DNA of 64,000 nucleotides from Hymenobacter taeanensis (GTDB lineage Bacteria; Bacteroidota; Bacteroidia; Cytophagales; Hymenobacteraceae), in contig NZ_CP053538.1 of assembly GCF_013137895.1 (NCBI RefSeq), positions 1,239,501 through 1,303,500 on the forward strand, given 5' to 3'. Shown piece after piece: positions 33,715 through 42,373 of the stretch; position 1 is the first letter of the stretch, and each line of letters starts with the position of its first letter. Under the pieces are notes generated by a model that did not search any database, had not been told where the DNA came from, and saw only the letters and a program-made list of their open reading frames with translations. Both the position numbers and the translations under genes were made by a program.

Positions 33715-34962
33715 CTACTTGCGGTGCTTCTTCAAATAGGCCTTTGCTTCGTTAGAAGCTTCCGACTTGCGCTCGGCTTTGTCCTCTACCTCTTTGTAGT
33801 AGCGTACGGCCTCGGCGGTATTCTTCTGTTTTTCAGCAATGCGGGCCAGGTTCAGGAGGGAGTAGAGATAAAAGCCCTGCTTGGTGTCGCCGGTGCTTTC
33901 TGAGAATACTACGCAGCGCTTATAGTAGTCCTGCGCCTTGGTCAGATCCTGATACTGGTTTTGCATCAGACTACCCAGAAAGAAGGTAGCGTAGCGGCCA
34001 CTGATGGCCTCATAGCCGGGCTGGCCTTGGTTAATTTTTTCAAGAATATCCCGGCTTACCCGCTCGCACTCGGGCAGATAGCCCTGCTGATAGCAGGTGA
34101 GGGCGTAAAACCGCTGGAAGTAGCCATTATCGGGAAAGGATTTGGCCATTTGCTGAGCAATAGGAAAGGCCTCCTCCGGCTTGTTTTCCTGATTCTGCAA
34201 AATCTTCATCAGGAATACCTTGGCCTCATTGGAGGTATAGAAGCCATTCTGGGCTACGCTGCGCAACTGCTGCAGGCCTAGCTGCTGGTTGCCCTTCGGG
34301 AAGAACAGCAGCACCGGCCTCAGCAGCTTGTAGTTATTGGAAATCCAGACGGCGTAATAGTTAATAAGCGCCTGCCCGAACAGGAACTCCGGGCTAAGTC
34401 CGTTCGCTTCCTTGCTCTTATCTAGGTAATCCAGGGCGCGCTTGCTTGACAAGGTGGCTTGGCGCCAGTTGTGACGCTCAGCATTCAGGCGAGCGTCGAA
34501 GCCATACGCCGCCGACAGGAAAAAGCAGGCTTCGTAGTTTTTTCTATCCTGCTTATACTGGGTTTCGGCCTTGGTTATGGCCGTGTCCATGTAAGCAAAG
34601 AAGGTTTTGTCGTACAGCTCCGTGGTGATGTTGGTGGGCATAATCTTCCACCACGTGTTCAGGCCCAGCAAAAAGTAGGGCATGGGGTGGTCAGGATAGC
34701 GTCGCCGCAGCGAGCGAAATTGCTTTTCCGCCTTGTCGTACTTGAAGTTGTACATATTCTGTACCGCTCCTTCCAGCTCCGTCTGAATGTCTTTATCAAG
34801 CAGTAGCCAGCCTTTAGTATCTAGGGCATTGGGGGCAATTTCCACGTTTTCCAGGTCCACTTGGCGCGAGGGCTGTGGCTGGGCAGGAGCAGGTGTGACG
34901 GGCTGCTGCGCTTGGGCCTGCAGCCCAATCAACAGCAATAAGCAGAACAGTGTAAAACGCAT
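33715..34962 (-). CDS. TPR-like helical repeat protein, exported
   Basis: 415 residues from ATG 34960-34962, where a signal peptide begins (MRFTLFCLLLLIGLQAQAQQ). After a Pro/Gln-rich linker the protein is built of helical repeats: YNFKYDKAEKQFRSLRRRYP, ACFFLSAAYGFDARLNAERH, ALDYLDKSKEA, and near the C-terminus ATFFLGSLMQNQYQDLTKAQ and LLNLARIAEKQKNTAEAVRY. These fit tetratricopeptide repeats. The C-terminus is Lys/Glu rich (EVEDKAERKSEASNEAKAYL). Probably a periplasmic scaffold. Its upstream region contains a structured element with an intrinsic terminator (35072-35180), which might control it by attenuation. Confidence 0.8.
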   Translation of the reverse strand: MRFTLFCLLLLIGLQAQAQQPVTPAPAQPQPSRQVDLENVEIAPNALDTKGWLLLDKDIQTELEGAVQNMYNFKYDKAEKQFRSLRRRYPDHPMPYFLLGLNTWWKIMPTNITTELYDKTFFAYMDTAITKAETQYKQDRKNYEACFFLSAAYGFDARLNAERHNWRQATLSSKRALDYLDKSKEANGLSPEFLFGQALINYYAVWISNNYKLLRPVLLFFPKGNQQLGLQQLRSVAQNGFYTSNEAKVFLMKILQNQENKPEEAFPIAQQMAKSFPDNGYFQRFYALTCYQQGYLPECERVSRDILEKINQGQPGYEAISGRYATFFLGSLMQNQYQDLTKAQDYYKRCVVFSESTGDTKQGFYLYSLLNLARIAEKQKNTAEAVRYYKEVEDKAERKSEASNEAKAYLKKHRK

Positions 34963-35071
34963 ATCGACCACTTGAACCCTTAATGTTATAAAAAAGGTCG
35001 GAGTTGCTCCCAGTTTGTGCTTTCTGCTTCTGGCTGCCGCTGCCGGGTTGCTGGGCCGAGCCAACAAAAAA

Positions 35072-35102
35072 AGAGGCTGAAGCTCCCACAGCTTCAGCCT
35101 CT
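35072..35102 (-). terminator. 13-bp intrinsic terminator with seven T, upstream of the TPR gene
   Basis: On the minus strand AGAGGCTGAAGCT and AGCTTCAGCCTCT form a perfect 13-bp stem around a 5-nt loop, followed by TTTTTTTG. No minus-strand protein gene ends before it, so it must close a non-coding transcript or act as an attenuator 110 bp upstream of the TPR gene. Confidence 0.8.
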
Positions 35103-35180
35103 CTATCGTTTCTCCGTCACCCGGATCCCACCAACGGCAGGAGAAACACTACAACGGCATGATCCCACCCACAACCGTTG
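35072..35180 (-). ncRNA. Candidate structured RNA (sRNA or attenuator leader)
   Basis: Reading the minus strand from 35180 downward, three hairpins follow each other. Hairpin A: CAACGG at 35180-35175 with CCGTTG at 35157-35152. Hairpin B: GTTTCTCC at 35147-35140 with GGAGAAAC at 35115-35108. Hairpin C is the terminator at 35102-35072. The loops of A and B each contain the same 9-mer, GGTGGGATC (plus-strand GATCCCACC at 35161-35169 and 35124-35132). No reading frame explains the region. Whether it is a stand-alone small RNA or the leader of the TPR gene is open. I do not recognise a known family. Confidence 0.4.
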
Positions 35181-35448
35181 CATTCTATGGGCGTGGTGCG
35201 TGTGCAGCCAGCCTATTTTTTTGATATTCTTGCGCTAGTAAAACCAGCTTAGTGCGGCGTGAAAACCGCCTCAACTGCTGGTTTGAAAGGCAATTGCAGC
35301 CAGCTGTTTACAACGGGCTCAAATACAGGCACAAGGTCTTAACAATATCAGCGCATATCTACCACTTGGTTGGCAAATTATGGTGCTGCATTGATGCACA
35401 CGGTTATAATTTAGTAACTTGGCCGTCAGTCGGGCACCAAACCTCGTC

Positions 35449-36315
35449 ATGAAGCTCCAATTCGAACCCATTCAGCCTACCGCCGACAGCTCCTTTACGC
35501 TGTTGCATTACACAAACGTTGAGAAAGGCGACCTACTCTGGCACTACCACCCAGAGTATGAGCTGGTATACTTGCCCCAGGGCAGTGGCCGGCGCCACAT
35601 CGGCCAGCATATTTCGCGCTTCGAGGAGGGCGAGCTGGTGCTCATCGGGCCCGACCTGCCTCACCTGACGTTCAGCTACGGGCAGCCGGCCGGCATTCCC
35701 TTCGAGGAAATTGTGGTGCAGCTGCGGTCTGACTTCTTGGGCGACACCTTTTGGCAGCACCCGGAGCTGGCCGATATCCGTCAGCTACTGGCCCGCGCCC
35801 ACGAGGGCCTCTCGTTTGGCGGTGACACCCGCGCCGCCGTAGGAGCCGACTTGCGCCGCCTCCTGGATGAGCCCCCGTTCGCCCGCCTGCTTACGCTGCT
35901 GCGCGTGCTGCAAACCCTGGCCCAGGCTCCTACTTCTGATTGCCTTTCTCTGCACGCGGGCCACGCCGGCCTGGGGCGGCAAGGCAAGGAGCAGCAGCGC
36001 CTGAGCCGGGTGTATCAGTTTCTGGAACAGCACTACCAGCGCGCGTCACTGTCGGTGCAGGAGGTAGCGGAGGTGGCTAATCTCTCGGTGCCGGCCTTCT
36101 GCCGCTACTTCCGGCAAATGACGCGCCTCACCCTTACTGATTTCCTGCAGGAGTACCGCGTAGGCCACGCCTGCCGCCTGCTGCTGGATGATATTCCCGT
36201 AACGGAGGTGTGTTACGCCAGCGGCTTCAGCAACGTATCGCACTTCAATAAAACCTTCCGCCGCCACACCGGCCAGAGCCCCACTGAATACCGCCGACAG
36301 CGCCTGGTGGTGTAA
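35449..36315 (+). CDS. AraC-family transcriptional regulator with N-terminal cupin
   Basis: 288 residues from ATG 35449 (MKLQFEPIQPTADSSFTLLH). The N-terminal half is an AraC-type cupin (LLWHYHPEYELVYLPQGSGR, then FEEGELVLIGPDLPH), probably a ligand-sensing domain. The C-terminal 100 residues have the two helix-turn-helix units of the family: LSVQEVAEVANLSVPAFCRY and IPVTEVCYASGFSNVSHFNK followed by FRRHTGQSPTEYR. The target is unknown. The 486 bp upstream hold the candidate RNA at 35072-35180; a TAACTTGG sequence at 35414 is one base off the TAnnTTTG promoter box. Confidence 0.92.
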   Translation: MKLQFEPIQPTADSSFTLLHYTNVEKGDLLWHYHPEYELVYLPQGSGRRHIGQHISRFEEGELVLIGPDLPHLTFSYGQPAGIPFEEIVVQLRSDFLGDTFWQHPELADIRQLLARAHEGLSFGGDTRAAVGADLRRLLDEPPFARLLTLLRVLQTLAQAPTSDCLSLHAGHAGLGRQGKEQQRLSRVYQFLEQHYQRASLSVQEVAEVANLSVPAFCRYFRQMTRLTLTDFLQEYRVGHACRLLLDDIPVTEVCYASGFSNVSHFNKTFRRHTGQSPTEYRRQRLVV

Positions 36316-36438
36316 ACCCAGTGCCTAGAGTGGCTCTAGAATACGGTAGCACGCGGCGGCGGACATAGCGCCAGCCTTTCAGGTGAACGCGCCAGGCCAC
36401 TCCGTGTGTTAGGCAGGCACACCCACTTTTACCGTTGT

Positions 36439-37572
36439 ATGCCTGTATTTTCGGTCAAGCGGCCGGTTATGCGTCGTTGGGGCTGGTGGCTAGTGCTGCC
36501 CGTGGTAGTGCTTCTTGCCGCTGCTGTTCCGGCTAATCTCCGTGAGACTCCTCTGGTGCTGCAGCCCGCTAAGCTGCCTTTTACCCCTACCCAGTTCTAC
36601 GTGGCGCAGGTCCGGGATGAGCGGCCCAACCGCACCGCAGTGGCGTGGCTGGTGCCTGCACCCGCCAAACCGGGCGCCCCGTTGCCCACGGCTCAGCCCG
36701 TTGACTTGCAGGGAGGTGGCCTGGCAGCCATCCAGGCGTTTGTGCGCCAGAGCTTGCCGCGCAATCCGGCGCTGCGCCCTATCCAGATTAGGTTGCGGGA
36801 GTGCCGGGTGCAGGAAAAAGCCGCGGCAAACGGCACCGTAGAAGGGCAAATCTCCCTCGACTTAGCCTTCGACTACCAAACCCCTGACCGGCTGGTGCCG
36901 CTTACTCAGTACCGCGGCGGGGCCCGATACGTACGCCCGGCGGCTAACCGCTCCCCCGTAGAACCCGCCCTGCGGCAAGCTCTGGCCAACTCTCTGGTTT
37001 ACCTGAACACCTGGCTCAACCAGGCCGCCGCTAGTGATGTGCGCTTGGCTACGGCAGTGCACCCCACCTTCCGCTACGTTACCCGCCGCACCGAGGCTGA
37101 TACGGTGTTCCATGACCCAGCCCACCCGCTCACCTGGGCCGACTTTACCGGGCAGCCTCGCCCCAGAGGTCAGTATGCGGCGTCGGTGTTTCCTGGCTTT
37201 GCCTACCAGGGCCGGCCCCGGGTGCGCAATGGGGTGGTTGAGCTGGATATCCTGCTCTCCATTTTTGTGGTGCGCAGCTCCTCCTGGGTAGCACTCGGTC
37301 AGCAAACGGCCCTCAACCTCAACCACGAGCAGCGCCACTTTGACCTGGTGCGGATTGTAGCAGAGCGATTCCGCCGCAAAGCCACCCCCGACAGCCTCAC
37401 GGTGGAAGACTATAACAGCATCTTGCAGCTGCAGTATCTGAAGTCGTTTACGGAGATGAACCACCTGCAGGACCAGTACGACACGGAAACCCACGGCGGC
37501 ACCGACCTGCCTGCCCAGGAGCGCTGGAACCAGCGCATTGATGCCGACCTGAAGAAGTATGGAGTGCGCTAG
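36439..37572 (+). CDS. DUF922-type putative zinc protease
   Basis: 377 residues from ATG 36439 (a GTG lies 33 bp upstream). A signal anchor or signal peptide covers WGWWLVLPVVVLLAAAVPA. The C-terminal domain starts about 210 (HDPAHPLTWADFTGQP) and has the metal-binding signature NHEQRHFDLV, an HExxH motif as found in DUF922 proteins, and ends DLPAQERWNQRIDADLKKY, also typical of that family. The N-terminal 200 residues (VAQVRDERPNRTAVAWLVPA..) are a separate beta-rich region that I do not recognise. Likely an exported metallopeptidase; activity is inferred from the motif only. The stop TAG is part of a CTAGGCCA octamer. Confidence 0.75.
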   Translation: MPVFSVKRPVMRRWGWWLVLPVVVLLAAAVPANLRETPLVLQPAKLPFTPTQFYVAQVRDERPNRTAVAWLVPAPAKPGAPLPTAQPVDLQGGGLAAIQAFVRQSLPRNPALRPIQIRLRECRVQEKAAANGTVEGQISLDLAFDYQTPDRLVPLTQYRGGARYVRPAANRSPVEPALRQALANSLVYLNTWLNQAAASDVRLATAVHPTFRYVTRRTEADTVFHDPAHPLTWADFTGQPRPRGQYAASVFPGFAYQGRPRVRNGVVELDILLSIFVVRSSSWVALGQQTALNLNHEQRHFDLVRIVAERFRRKATPDSLTVEDYNSILQLQYLKSFTEMNHLQDQYDTETHGGTDLPAQERWNQRIDADLKKYGVR

Positions 37573-37595
37573 GCCACTATACCGGCATCAGACGC

Positions 37596-37639
37596 AAAAA
37601 GCAAGCCCCCGCAGCACGTGCTGTGGGGGCTTGCTTTTT
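37596..37639. terminator. Long bidirectional terminator hairpin
   Basis: A near-perfect 22-bp palindrome: AAAAAGCAAGCCCCC and GGGGGCTTGCTTTTT form the outer stem, and CAGCAC/GTGCTG closes it after one mismatched pair. It separates the convergent DUF922 gene (+) and the lipoprotein gene (-). Confidence 0.85.
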
Positions 37640-37657
37640 GCTATATAAGGGCTGAGG

Positions 37658-38335
37658 TTAGTTTTTCACTTTACGCTCGCCATCGTCGTCTACTTTCACT
37701 TTGCGGCCGCTGGCGAACTTGGTTTTCCGTTCACCGTCTTTGTCAATCTTCACTTTCGTGCCATTGGCGTATTCAATCTTTACGTCGCCGCCATCGCGCT
37801 CATACTTTACAATGGCCGGGCCGCGGCGCCGGGCTGGGGTGCTGGCGCGCGTGGTAGTAGTGGTAGTTTCAGTGGTCGAGGGTGTGTAGGGCGTACCGGC
37901 GTAGTAGGCGTCGCGGTTCGAGGTGTAGGTGTTATACTGCGCCGGGTCCGTTACAATGGTTTTCACGGAGCGGTCGGTTTCGTCGTTGATGGAGCGCAGG
38001 GCAGCGTAGCGGCCGGTGGTATCGGTGGCGTACTGGGTGTTGGCCTGCTGAATGCGGCGGCCGCGGGTGTAGTAGGTCTTCTGCACCCGGGTAACTACCA
38101 CGGTATCCGTCAGGCGCAGATCCTGGGCAATCCGGTCGGCAATGCGGTCGGCCTCTGTGAGGTAAGCAGCCGTGTCTGAGCCAGTGGCGGCTATATCGGT
38201 AGCGTTGTCGCGGACTACCACGGCAGTATCGGCAGAGGGAGTGGTAGCGGCATCTACCGCAGCTTCTTTGTTTTGATTACAGGAAGCGGCGCCCAGAGTA
38301 GCGGCGCAGGAGAGCAATAGGAGGGTCTTATTCAT
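37658..38335 (-). CDS. Putative lipoprotein with KVKxDxDGERK repeats
   Basis: 225 residues. A lipoprotein signal ends ..ATLGAASC with Cys at about 19. The middle is Thr/Ala-rich and probably disordered (DAATTPSADTAVVV, then a run of Thr near 155). The C-terminus contains two direct repeats, NGTKVKIDKDGERKTK and SGRKVKVDDDGERKVK, preceded by a similar GDVKIEYA strand. I do not recognise a family with a known function. The repeats could form a small beta-structure. Probably outer-membrane or periplasmic. Confidence 0.65.
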   Translation of the reverse strand: MNKTLLLLSCAATLGAASCNQNKEAAVDAATTPSADTAVVVRDNATDIAATGSDTAAYLTEADRIADRIAQDLRLTDTVVVTRVQKTYYTRGRRIQQANTQYATDTTGRYAALRSINDETDRSVKTIVTDPAQYNTYTSNRDAYYAGTPYTPSTTETTTTTTRASTPARRRGPAIVKYERDGGDVKIEYANGTKVKIDKDGERKTKFASGRKVKVDDDGERKVKN

Positions 38336-38598
38336 GACGTTAAAAGCTAGTGAAACCCCAGCTCAGCGGCTGGAGGTTGGCGCTGATACGTAGGCTCAGC
38401 TATATAGTTTCTGGCCTAGATTTTTGTCACCCAAGGGTATAAATGCATATATTTCTTATAGTCAATGATTTATTACCCCAAACCTCTGACTCTGCCAGCT
38501 CCACAGTTGGGCCGGCAGGCATGCAATAAGCTGCTTAGGCAACCCTAGGCCAGGCCTGGCCATCTACCCGTTACCAGTCACCTTAATCCTTCCTACTT

Positions 38599-39276
38599 AT
38601 GAACACGCACATGTTACGCACTGCCCTGGCCGCTACGCTGTTTACGCTTGCCACAGGAGCCGTACTGGCTCAGAAGTCTCAGACCCGTACGGTGGGCAAC
38701 TTCGAGATGCTACAGACTTCCGGGGCTGTAAATGTTGTGTTGCGCCAAGGCGCACAAACTTCTGTGCGGGTAGAGGCTGAGCCCGAGGTGCTGGAGCAGA
38801 TCAAGACGGAAGTAAAGGGCAACAAGCTGGTTATCTACCGCGACCAGAGGGATGTTTCATTGCTGCAGCGCATGAGAAATACGGAAAAAGTGATGGTGTA
38901 CATCACCTGCCCGCGCTTGAGCTCCGTGGAAGCCAGCGGCGCCTGCGACATTAAGAGCGAAACGCCATTTAAGGCCAGCGACTTTACCATTCGGGCCAGC
39001 GGCGCCAGCGACATCACCCTCAACATCGACGTTAAAAACCTAAACGCCAGCGCCTCCGGGGCCAGCGACCTGCGCCTTAATGGCTACGCTGAGCGTCAGC
39101 AAGTTTCCATCAGCGGCAGCAGCGACTACCGCGCCTACGACCTCAAAAGCAAGCGGGCTCAAGTGCAGGCCAGTGGCGCCAGCGACGCCTACGTAGCCGT
39201 GGCCGATGAGCTCTCCTCCCACAGCTCTGGGGCCAGCGACATCCACTACAAAGGCAGCCCCCGGGTTATCAAGTAA
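38599..39276 (+). CDS. GIN-domain (DUF2807) exported protein
   Basis: 225 residues with a signal peptide (MLRTALAATLFTLATGAVLA at about 5-24). The mature protein is a beta-helix of the 'head GIN' type: VGNFEMLQTSGAVNVVLRQG, then VYITCPRLSSVEASGACDIK, and five ASGASD-type turns, one per coil (SGASDITLN, SGASDLRLN, SGSSDYRAY, SGASDAYVA, SGASDIHYK). GIN-domain proteins are common in Bacteroidetes and lie at the cell surface or periplasm; their molecular role is unclear. Single gene. Confidence 0.92.
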   Translation: MNTHMLRTALAATLFTLATGAVLAQKSQTRTVGNFEMLQTSGAVNVVLRQGAQTSVRVEAEPEVLEQIKTEVKGNKLVIYRDQRDVSLLQRMRNTEKVMVYITCPRLSSVEASGACDIKSETPFKASDFTIRASGASDITLNIDVKNLNASASGASDLRLNGYAERQQVSISGSSDYRAYDLKSKRAQVQASGASDAYVAVADELSSHSSGASDIHYKGSPRVIK

Positions 39277-39307
39277 TGAGCAGTGCGGAGTATCCCATTG
39301 CTCACCG

Positions 39308-40225
39308 CTAATTATTCATAGCTCGCAGGGCGCGGGGTTGGCCTTCGCCGCGGTAGGCTTTGGCCCGATAGGCAATGGGTGAGAGACCGGTTTGCTTGCG
39401 GAAGAAACGGGCAAAGTAGCCGGGGTCGGCGAACTGCAGTTCGTAGGCAATTTCTGATACGGAGAGGGATGTGTACACCAGCAGGTTGTGCGCTTTCCGG
39501 ACGGTATGGGCCTGCACAATTTCCAGGGCCGATTTACCCTTAACGGTCTGGCAGATGCGGTTGAGGTGCACGGGAGTAATCTTGAGCTCCTGGGCAAACT
39601 CCGAAATCTTCTTTTCAAAGGGAGCAGAGCGGGCAATGCACTTCTGAAACTCGCGGAAGTAGTGCATTGCCCGGTTGGGGCTGTCTTCCTCTTTCTTGCG
39701 GGTGAGTTGCAGCAGGCGGAAGATTTTCACGAAGAGCAGCTTGAAATAGGCGTTCAGGGCCAGCTGCTTGCCCGGCAAATCAGAGTTGATTTCCGTGTGA
39801 ATTTGCTGCTCCAGAGTCAGTAGGTCGGAGAATGGGATATCCTCGAAATCGGAGAGGATGTATACCGAGTTCAGCTCCACCAGCACAGCAGGAGTGGCCT
39901 GCAGAATAGTATCCATGAGAGCCTCCGAGAGCGTGAGCGTGCGGCCTTTTACCTGGGGGCTGAAGGTGAAGCCGTGCACGGTGTTGGCCGGAATCAATAC
40001 CAGGCAGGGTGTAGTGAGGTCTACGGGCTCGGCGGCGGCATGGAAGGAGGCGCGCCCGGCTTCCAGAAAAAACATCTGAAACAGGTTGCCATGCAAGTGT
40101 GGCTTCAGGCCCCAGTCGGCGGTGCGGTTACGGGGCGAGATTATCTGGCTGCACAGGTAGTCATGGGAGACCAGGGCCTTATCGTCGCCGTAGATACCAT
40201 CGTAGCGGGCAATTATTTCCTTCAT
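39308..40225 (-). CDS. AraC-family transcriptional regulator (PobR-like)
   Basis: 305 residues. N-terminal cupin-like sensing domain (WGLKPHLHGNLFQMFFLEAG.., VLIPANTVHGFTF) with His residues placed as in AraC arms. C-terminal double helix-turn-helix: ISEFAQELKITPVHLNRICQ and LSVSEIAYELQFADPGYFAR, followed by FRKQTGLSPIAYR. It is divergent from pckA across 371 bp that contain TTTTGTCCT motifs, so it may regulate itself and pckA. Effector unknown; a metabolite of the gluconeogenic or aromatic routes would fit, but this is speculation. Confidence 0.9.
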   Translation of the reverse strand: MKEIIARYDGIYGDDKALVSHDYLCSQIISPRNRTADWGLKPHLHGNLFQMFFLEAGRASFHAAAEPVDLTTPCLVLIPANTVHGFTFSPQVKGRTLTLSEALMDTILQATPAVLVELNSVYILSDFEDIPFSDLLTLEQQIHTEINSDLPGKQLALNAYFKLLFVKIFRLLQLTRKKEEDSPNRAMHYFREFQKCIARSAPFEKKISEFAQELKITPVHLNRICQTVKGKSALEIVQAHTVRKAHNLLVYTSLSVSEIAYELQFADPGYFARFFRKQTGLSPIAYRAKAYRGEGQPRALRAMNN

Positions 40226-40352
40226 GTCGACAAAAAAGGCTACTTACTGACTGGCCTACAGAATGCTGCGGGTATTTATTTCTCCCATTTTCATGGGCAA
40301 TATTTTCGGGTCTACTGCCTCAAAATCCCTAAATTCAGGAATCCAATGTTTG

Positions 40353-40368
40353 TTTTGTCCTGACAAAA
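40353..40368. promoter_or_regulatory. Palindromic operator candidate between AraC gene and pckA
   Basis: TTTTGT-CCTG-ACAAAA at 40353-40368 is a perfect 6-bp inverted repeat. The half site recurs as TTTTGTCCT at 40409-40417 and, inverted, as GACAAAAAA at 40228-40236 close to the AraC start. The spacing suggests a regulator binding on both sides of the divergent promoter region. Confidence 0.4.
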
Positions 40369-40405
40369 TAGCGAATTGTTTCAGTCCGTGCGGTTCAGGT
40401 AGTCG

Positions 40406-40413
40406 TATTTTTG
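40406..40413 (+). promoter_or_regulatory. Bacteroidetes -7 box upstream of pckA
   Basis: TATTTTTG is an exact TAnnTTTG match, about 184 bp upstream of the pckA ATG, overlapping the second TTTTGTCCT motif. No -33 TTG is found at the ideal distance (a TTG lies 27 bp upstream), so this is a moderate call. Confidence 0.45.
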
Positions 40414-40596
40414 TCCTACCCAATCAAAGTAGCTTGCTGGCAGAGTATCCGGGCACCACATAAACCCGTATACGCTGCTTTCCTTGCTCCTTTGCTAGCG
40501 CCACCATTACTCTGCCTGCTGAGCAGGCCAGAGCCCCCACCCAGGTTTGTTGGCGTTACCTCCCCCCGATTTCCCACCCAACCCCCCATTTCCCAC

Positions 40597-42210
40597 ATGG
40601 AAAATTCCCCCATTTCCACCCGCCTCTCCCCGCTTGGCCTCACCACAACCGGCCAGGTGCACCTCAACCTAACCCCCTCTGAGCTGATTGAGCACGCCCT
40701 GCGCCGCGGTGAAGGTACCCTTACCGACACAGGCGCCCTAATGGCCGACACTGGTGCCTTCACCGGCCGCTCGCCCAAAGACCGCTTCGTGGTGAAAGAT
40801 GAAAACACCCAGGACTCGGTGTGGTGGGGCGACATCAACATTCCCTTCGCCGCTGATAAATTTGATCAGCTGCAGGAGAAAATGACCCAGTACCTGGCCG
40901 ACAAAGAAGTGTTTGTGCGCGATGCCTACGCTGGCGCCAACCCCGATTACCAGCTAAAGCTGCGTGTGGTGAACGAGCTGGCCTGGCACAACCTGTTCTG
41001 CTACAACATGTTCCTGCGCCCTGAAGAAGGCGCTGACACCAGCTGGACGCCCGACTTCAGCATCATTTGTGCCCCCGGCTTCGAGGCCGACCCGGCCGTA
41101 GATGGCACCCGCCAAAAGAACTTCGCGATTCTTAACTTCACTAAGAAGATGATTCTGATTGGTGGCACCGGCTACGCCGGCGAGATGAAGAAAGGCATTT
41201 TTGGCGTACTGAACTACCTGCTCCCCCACGAGAAAAACACCCTGAGCATGCACTGCTCTGCCAACGTAGGCCAAGACGGCGACACCGCCATCTTCTTTGG
41301 CCTCTCGGGCACGGGCAAAACCACCTTGTCGGCTGACCCCAACCGCGGCCTGATCGGCGACGATGAGCACGGCTGGACGCCTGATGCGGGCATCTTCAAC
41401 TTTGAAGGCGGCTGCTACGCCAAGGTCATTGACCTCTCGGCCGAGAAAGAGCCTGAAATCTGGAATGCTATCCGTTACGGCTCCATAGTGGAGAATACTC
41501 GCTACGTGCCCGGCACCCGCACCGTAGACTACGCCAACAAGAGCGTAACAGAAAATACCCGCACGGCTTACCCCATCAACTTCATCCCGAACGCGGTGGA
41601 GCCCTCGGTGGCTGGTACACCCAAGAATATCTTCTTCCTGACAGCCGATGCGTTTGGCGTACTGCCTCCCATCAGCAAGCTGGACAAGTGCCACGCTATG
41701 TATCATTTCATGAGCGGCTACACTGCTAAGGTGGCTGGCACTGAAATGGGCGTTACGGAGCCGCAAACTACGTTCTCGGCCTGCTTCGGCGCCGTGTTCC
41801 TACCCCTGCACCCCACCAAGTATGCTGAGATGCTGGGCCAGAAAATGGACGAGAACGAGGTGAACGTGTGGCTGGTAAACACCGGCTGGACTGGCGGCAG
41901 CTACGGCGTGGGCTCACGCATGAAACTGGCCTACACCCGCGCCATGATTACCGCTGCGCTGCAAGGCAAGCTCGATGACGTGGAGTTCCATAAGCACCCC
42001 ATTTTCGGGGTAGAGGTACCCGCCGCCGTACCTAACGTGCCTTCCGAAATCCTGGACCCACGCGACACCTGGTCCGACAAAGAGGCCTACGACCATACTG
42101 CCGCCGAGCTGGCCGAGAAGTTTGTGAAGAACTTCGAGAAGTACGCTTCCTACGCCAACGAAGACATCCTGGCTGGTGCTCCTAAAGTAACCGTAGCCGC
42201 TAGCGTGTAA
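40597..42210 (+). CDS. pckA: Phosphoenolpyruvate carboxykinase (ATP)
   Basis: 537 residues from ATG 40597 (MENSPISTRLSPLGLT), the normal length; the frame is open upstream but that part is Pro-rich and not family-like. The ATP-type enzyme is shown by TGAFTGRSPKDRFVV (substrate Arg) near 50, the P-loop GLSGTGKTTLSADPNRGLIG at 235, and RYVPGTRTVDYANKS. It converts oxaloacetate to phosphoenolpyruvate with ATP, the first committed step of gluconeogenesis from C4 acids. The next gene on the strand is a dicarboxylate/amino-acid symporter, though a terminator lies between them. An AraC regulator is divergent. Confidence 0.97.
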   Translation: MENSPISTRLSPLGLTTTGQVHLNLTPSELIEHALRRGEGTLTDTGALMADTGAFTGRSPKDRFVVKDENTQDSVWWGDINIPFAADKFDQLQEKMTQYLADKEVFVRDAYAGANPDYQLKLRVVNELAWHNLFCYNMFLRPEEGADTSWTPDFSIICAPGFEADPAVDGTRQKNFAILNFTKKMILIGGTGYAGEMKKGIFGVLNYLLPHEKNTLSMHCSANVGQDGDTAIFFGLSGTGKTTLSADPNRGLIGDDEHGWTPDAGIFNFEGGCYAKVIDLSAEKEPEIWNAIRYGSIVENTRYVPGTRTVDYANKSVTENTRTAYPINFIPNAVEPSVAGTPKNIFFLTADAFGVLPPISKLDKCHAMYHFMSGYTAKVAGTEMGVTEPQTTFSACFGAVFLPLHPTKYAEMLGQKMDENEVNVWLVNTGWTGGSYGVGSRMKLAYTRAMITAALQGKLDDVEFHKHPIFGVEVPAAVPNVPSEILDPRDTWSDKEAYDHTAAELAEKFVKNFEKYASYANEDILAGAPKVTVAASV

Positions 42211-42236
42211 GCGCTAATCCGCTACCTCTTCTGAGG

Positions 42237-42270
42237 CGCCCCGTTGGCATCTGGCCGGCGGGGCGTTTTT
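42237..42270 (+). terminator. Intrinsic terminator of pckA
   Basis: CGCCCCG at 42237-42243 pairs with CGGGGCG at 42259-42265, followed by TTTTT. Confidence 0.8.
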
Positions 42271-42373
42271 GTGTTGGTGCTGGCGCAGTTATCAGCAATT
42301 TCGTACTTGCACCACAACACTGCCCTTCGCTCCCGCTGGGAGTGCGGGCCCGTTTACTGAGCAATTACCATTC

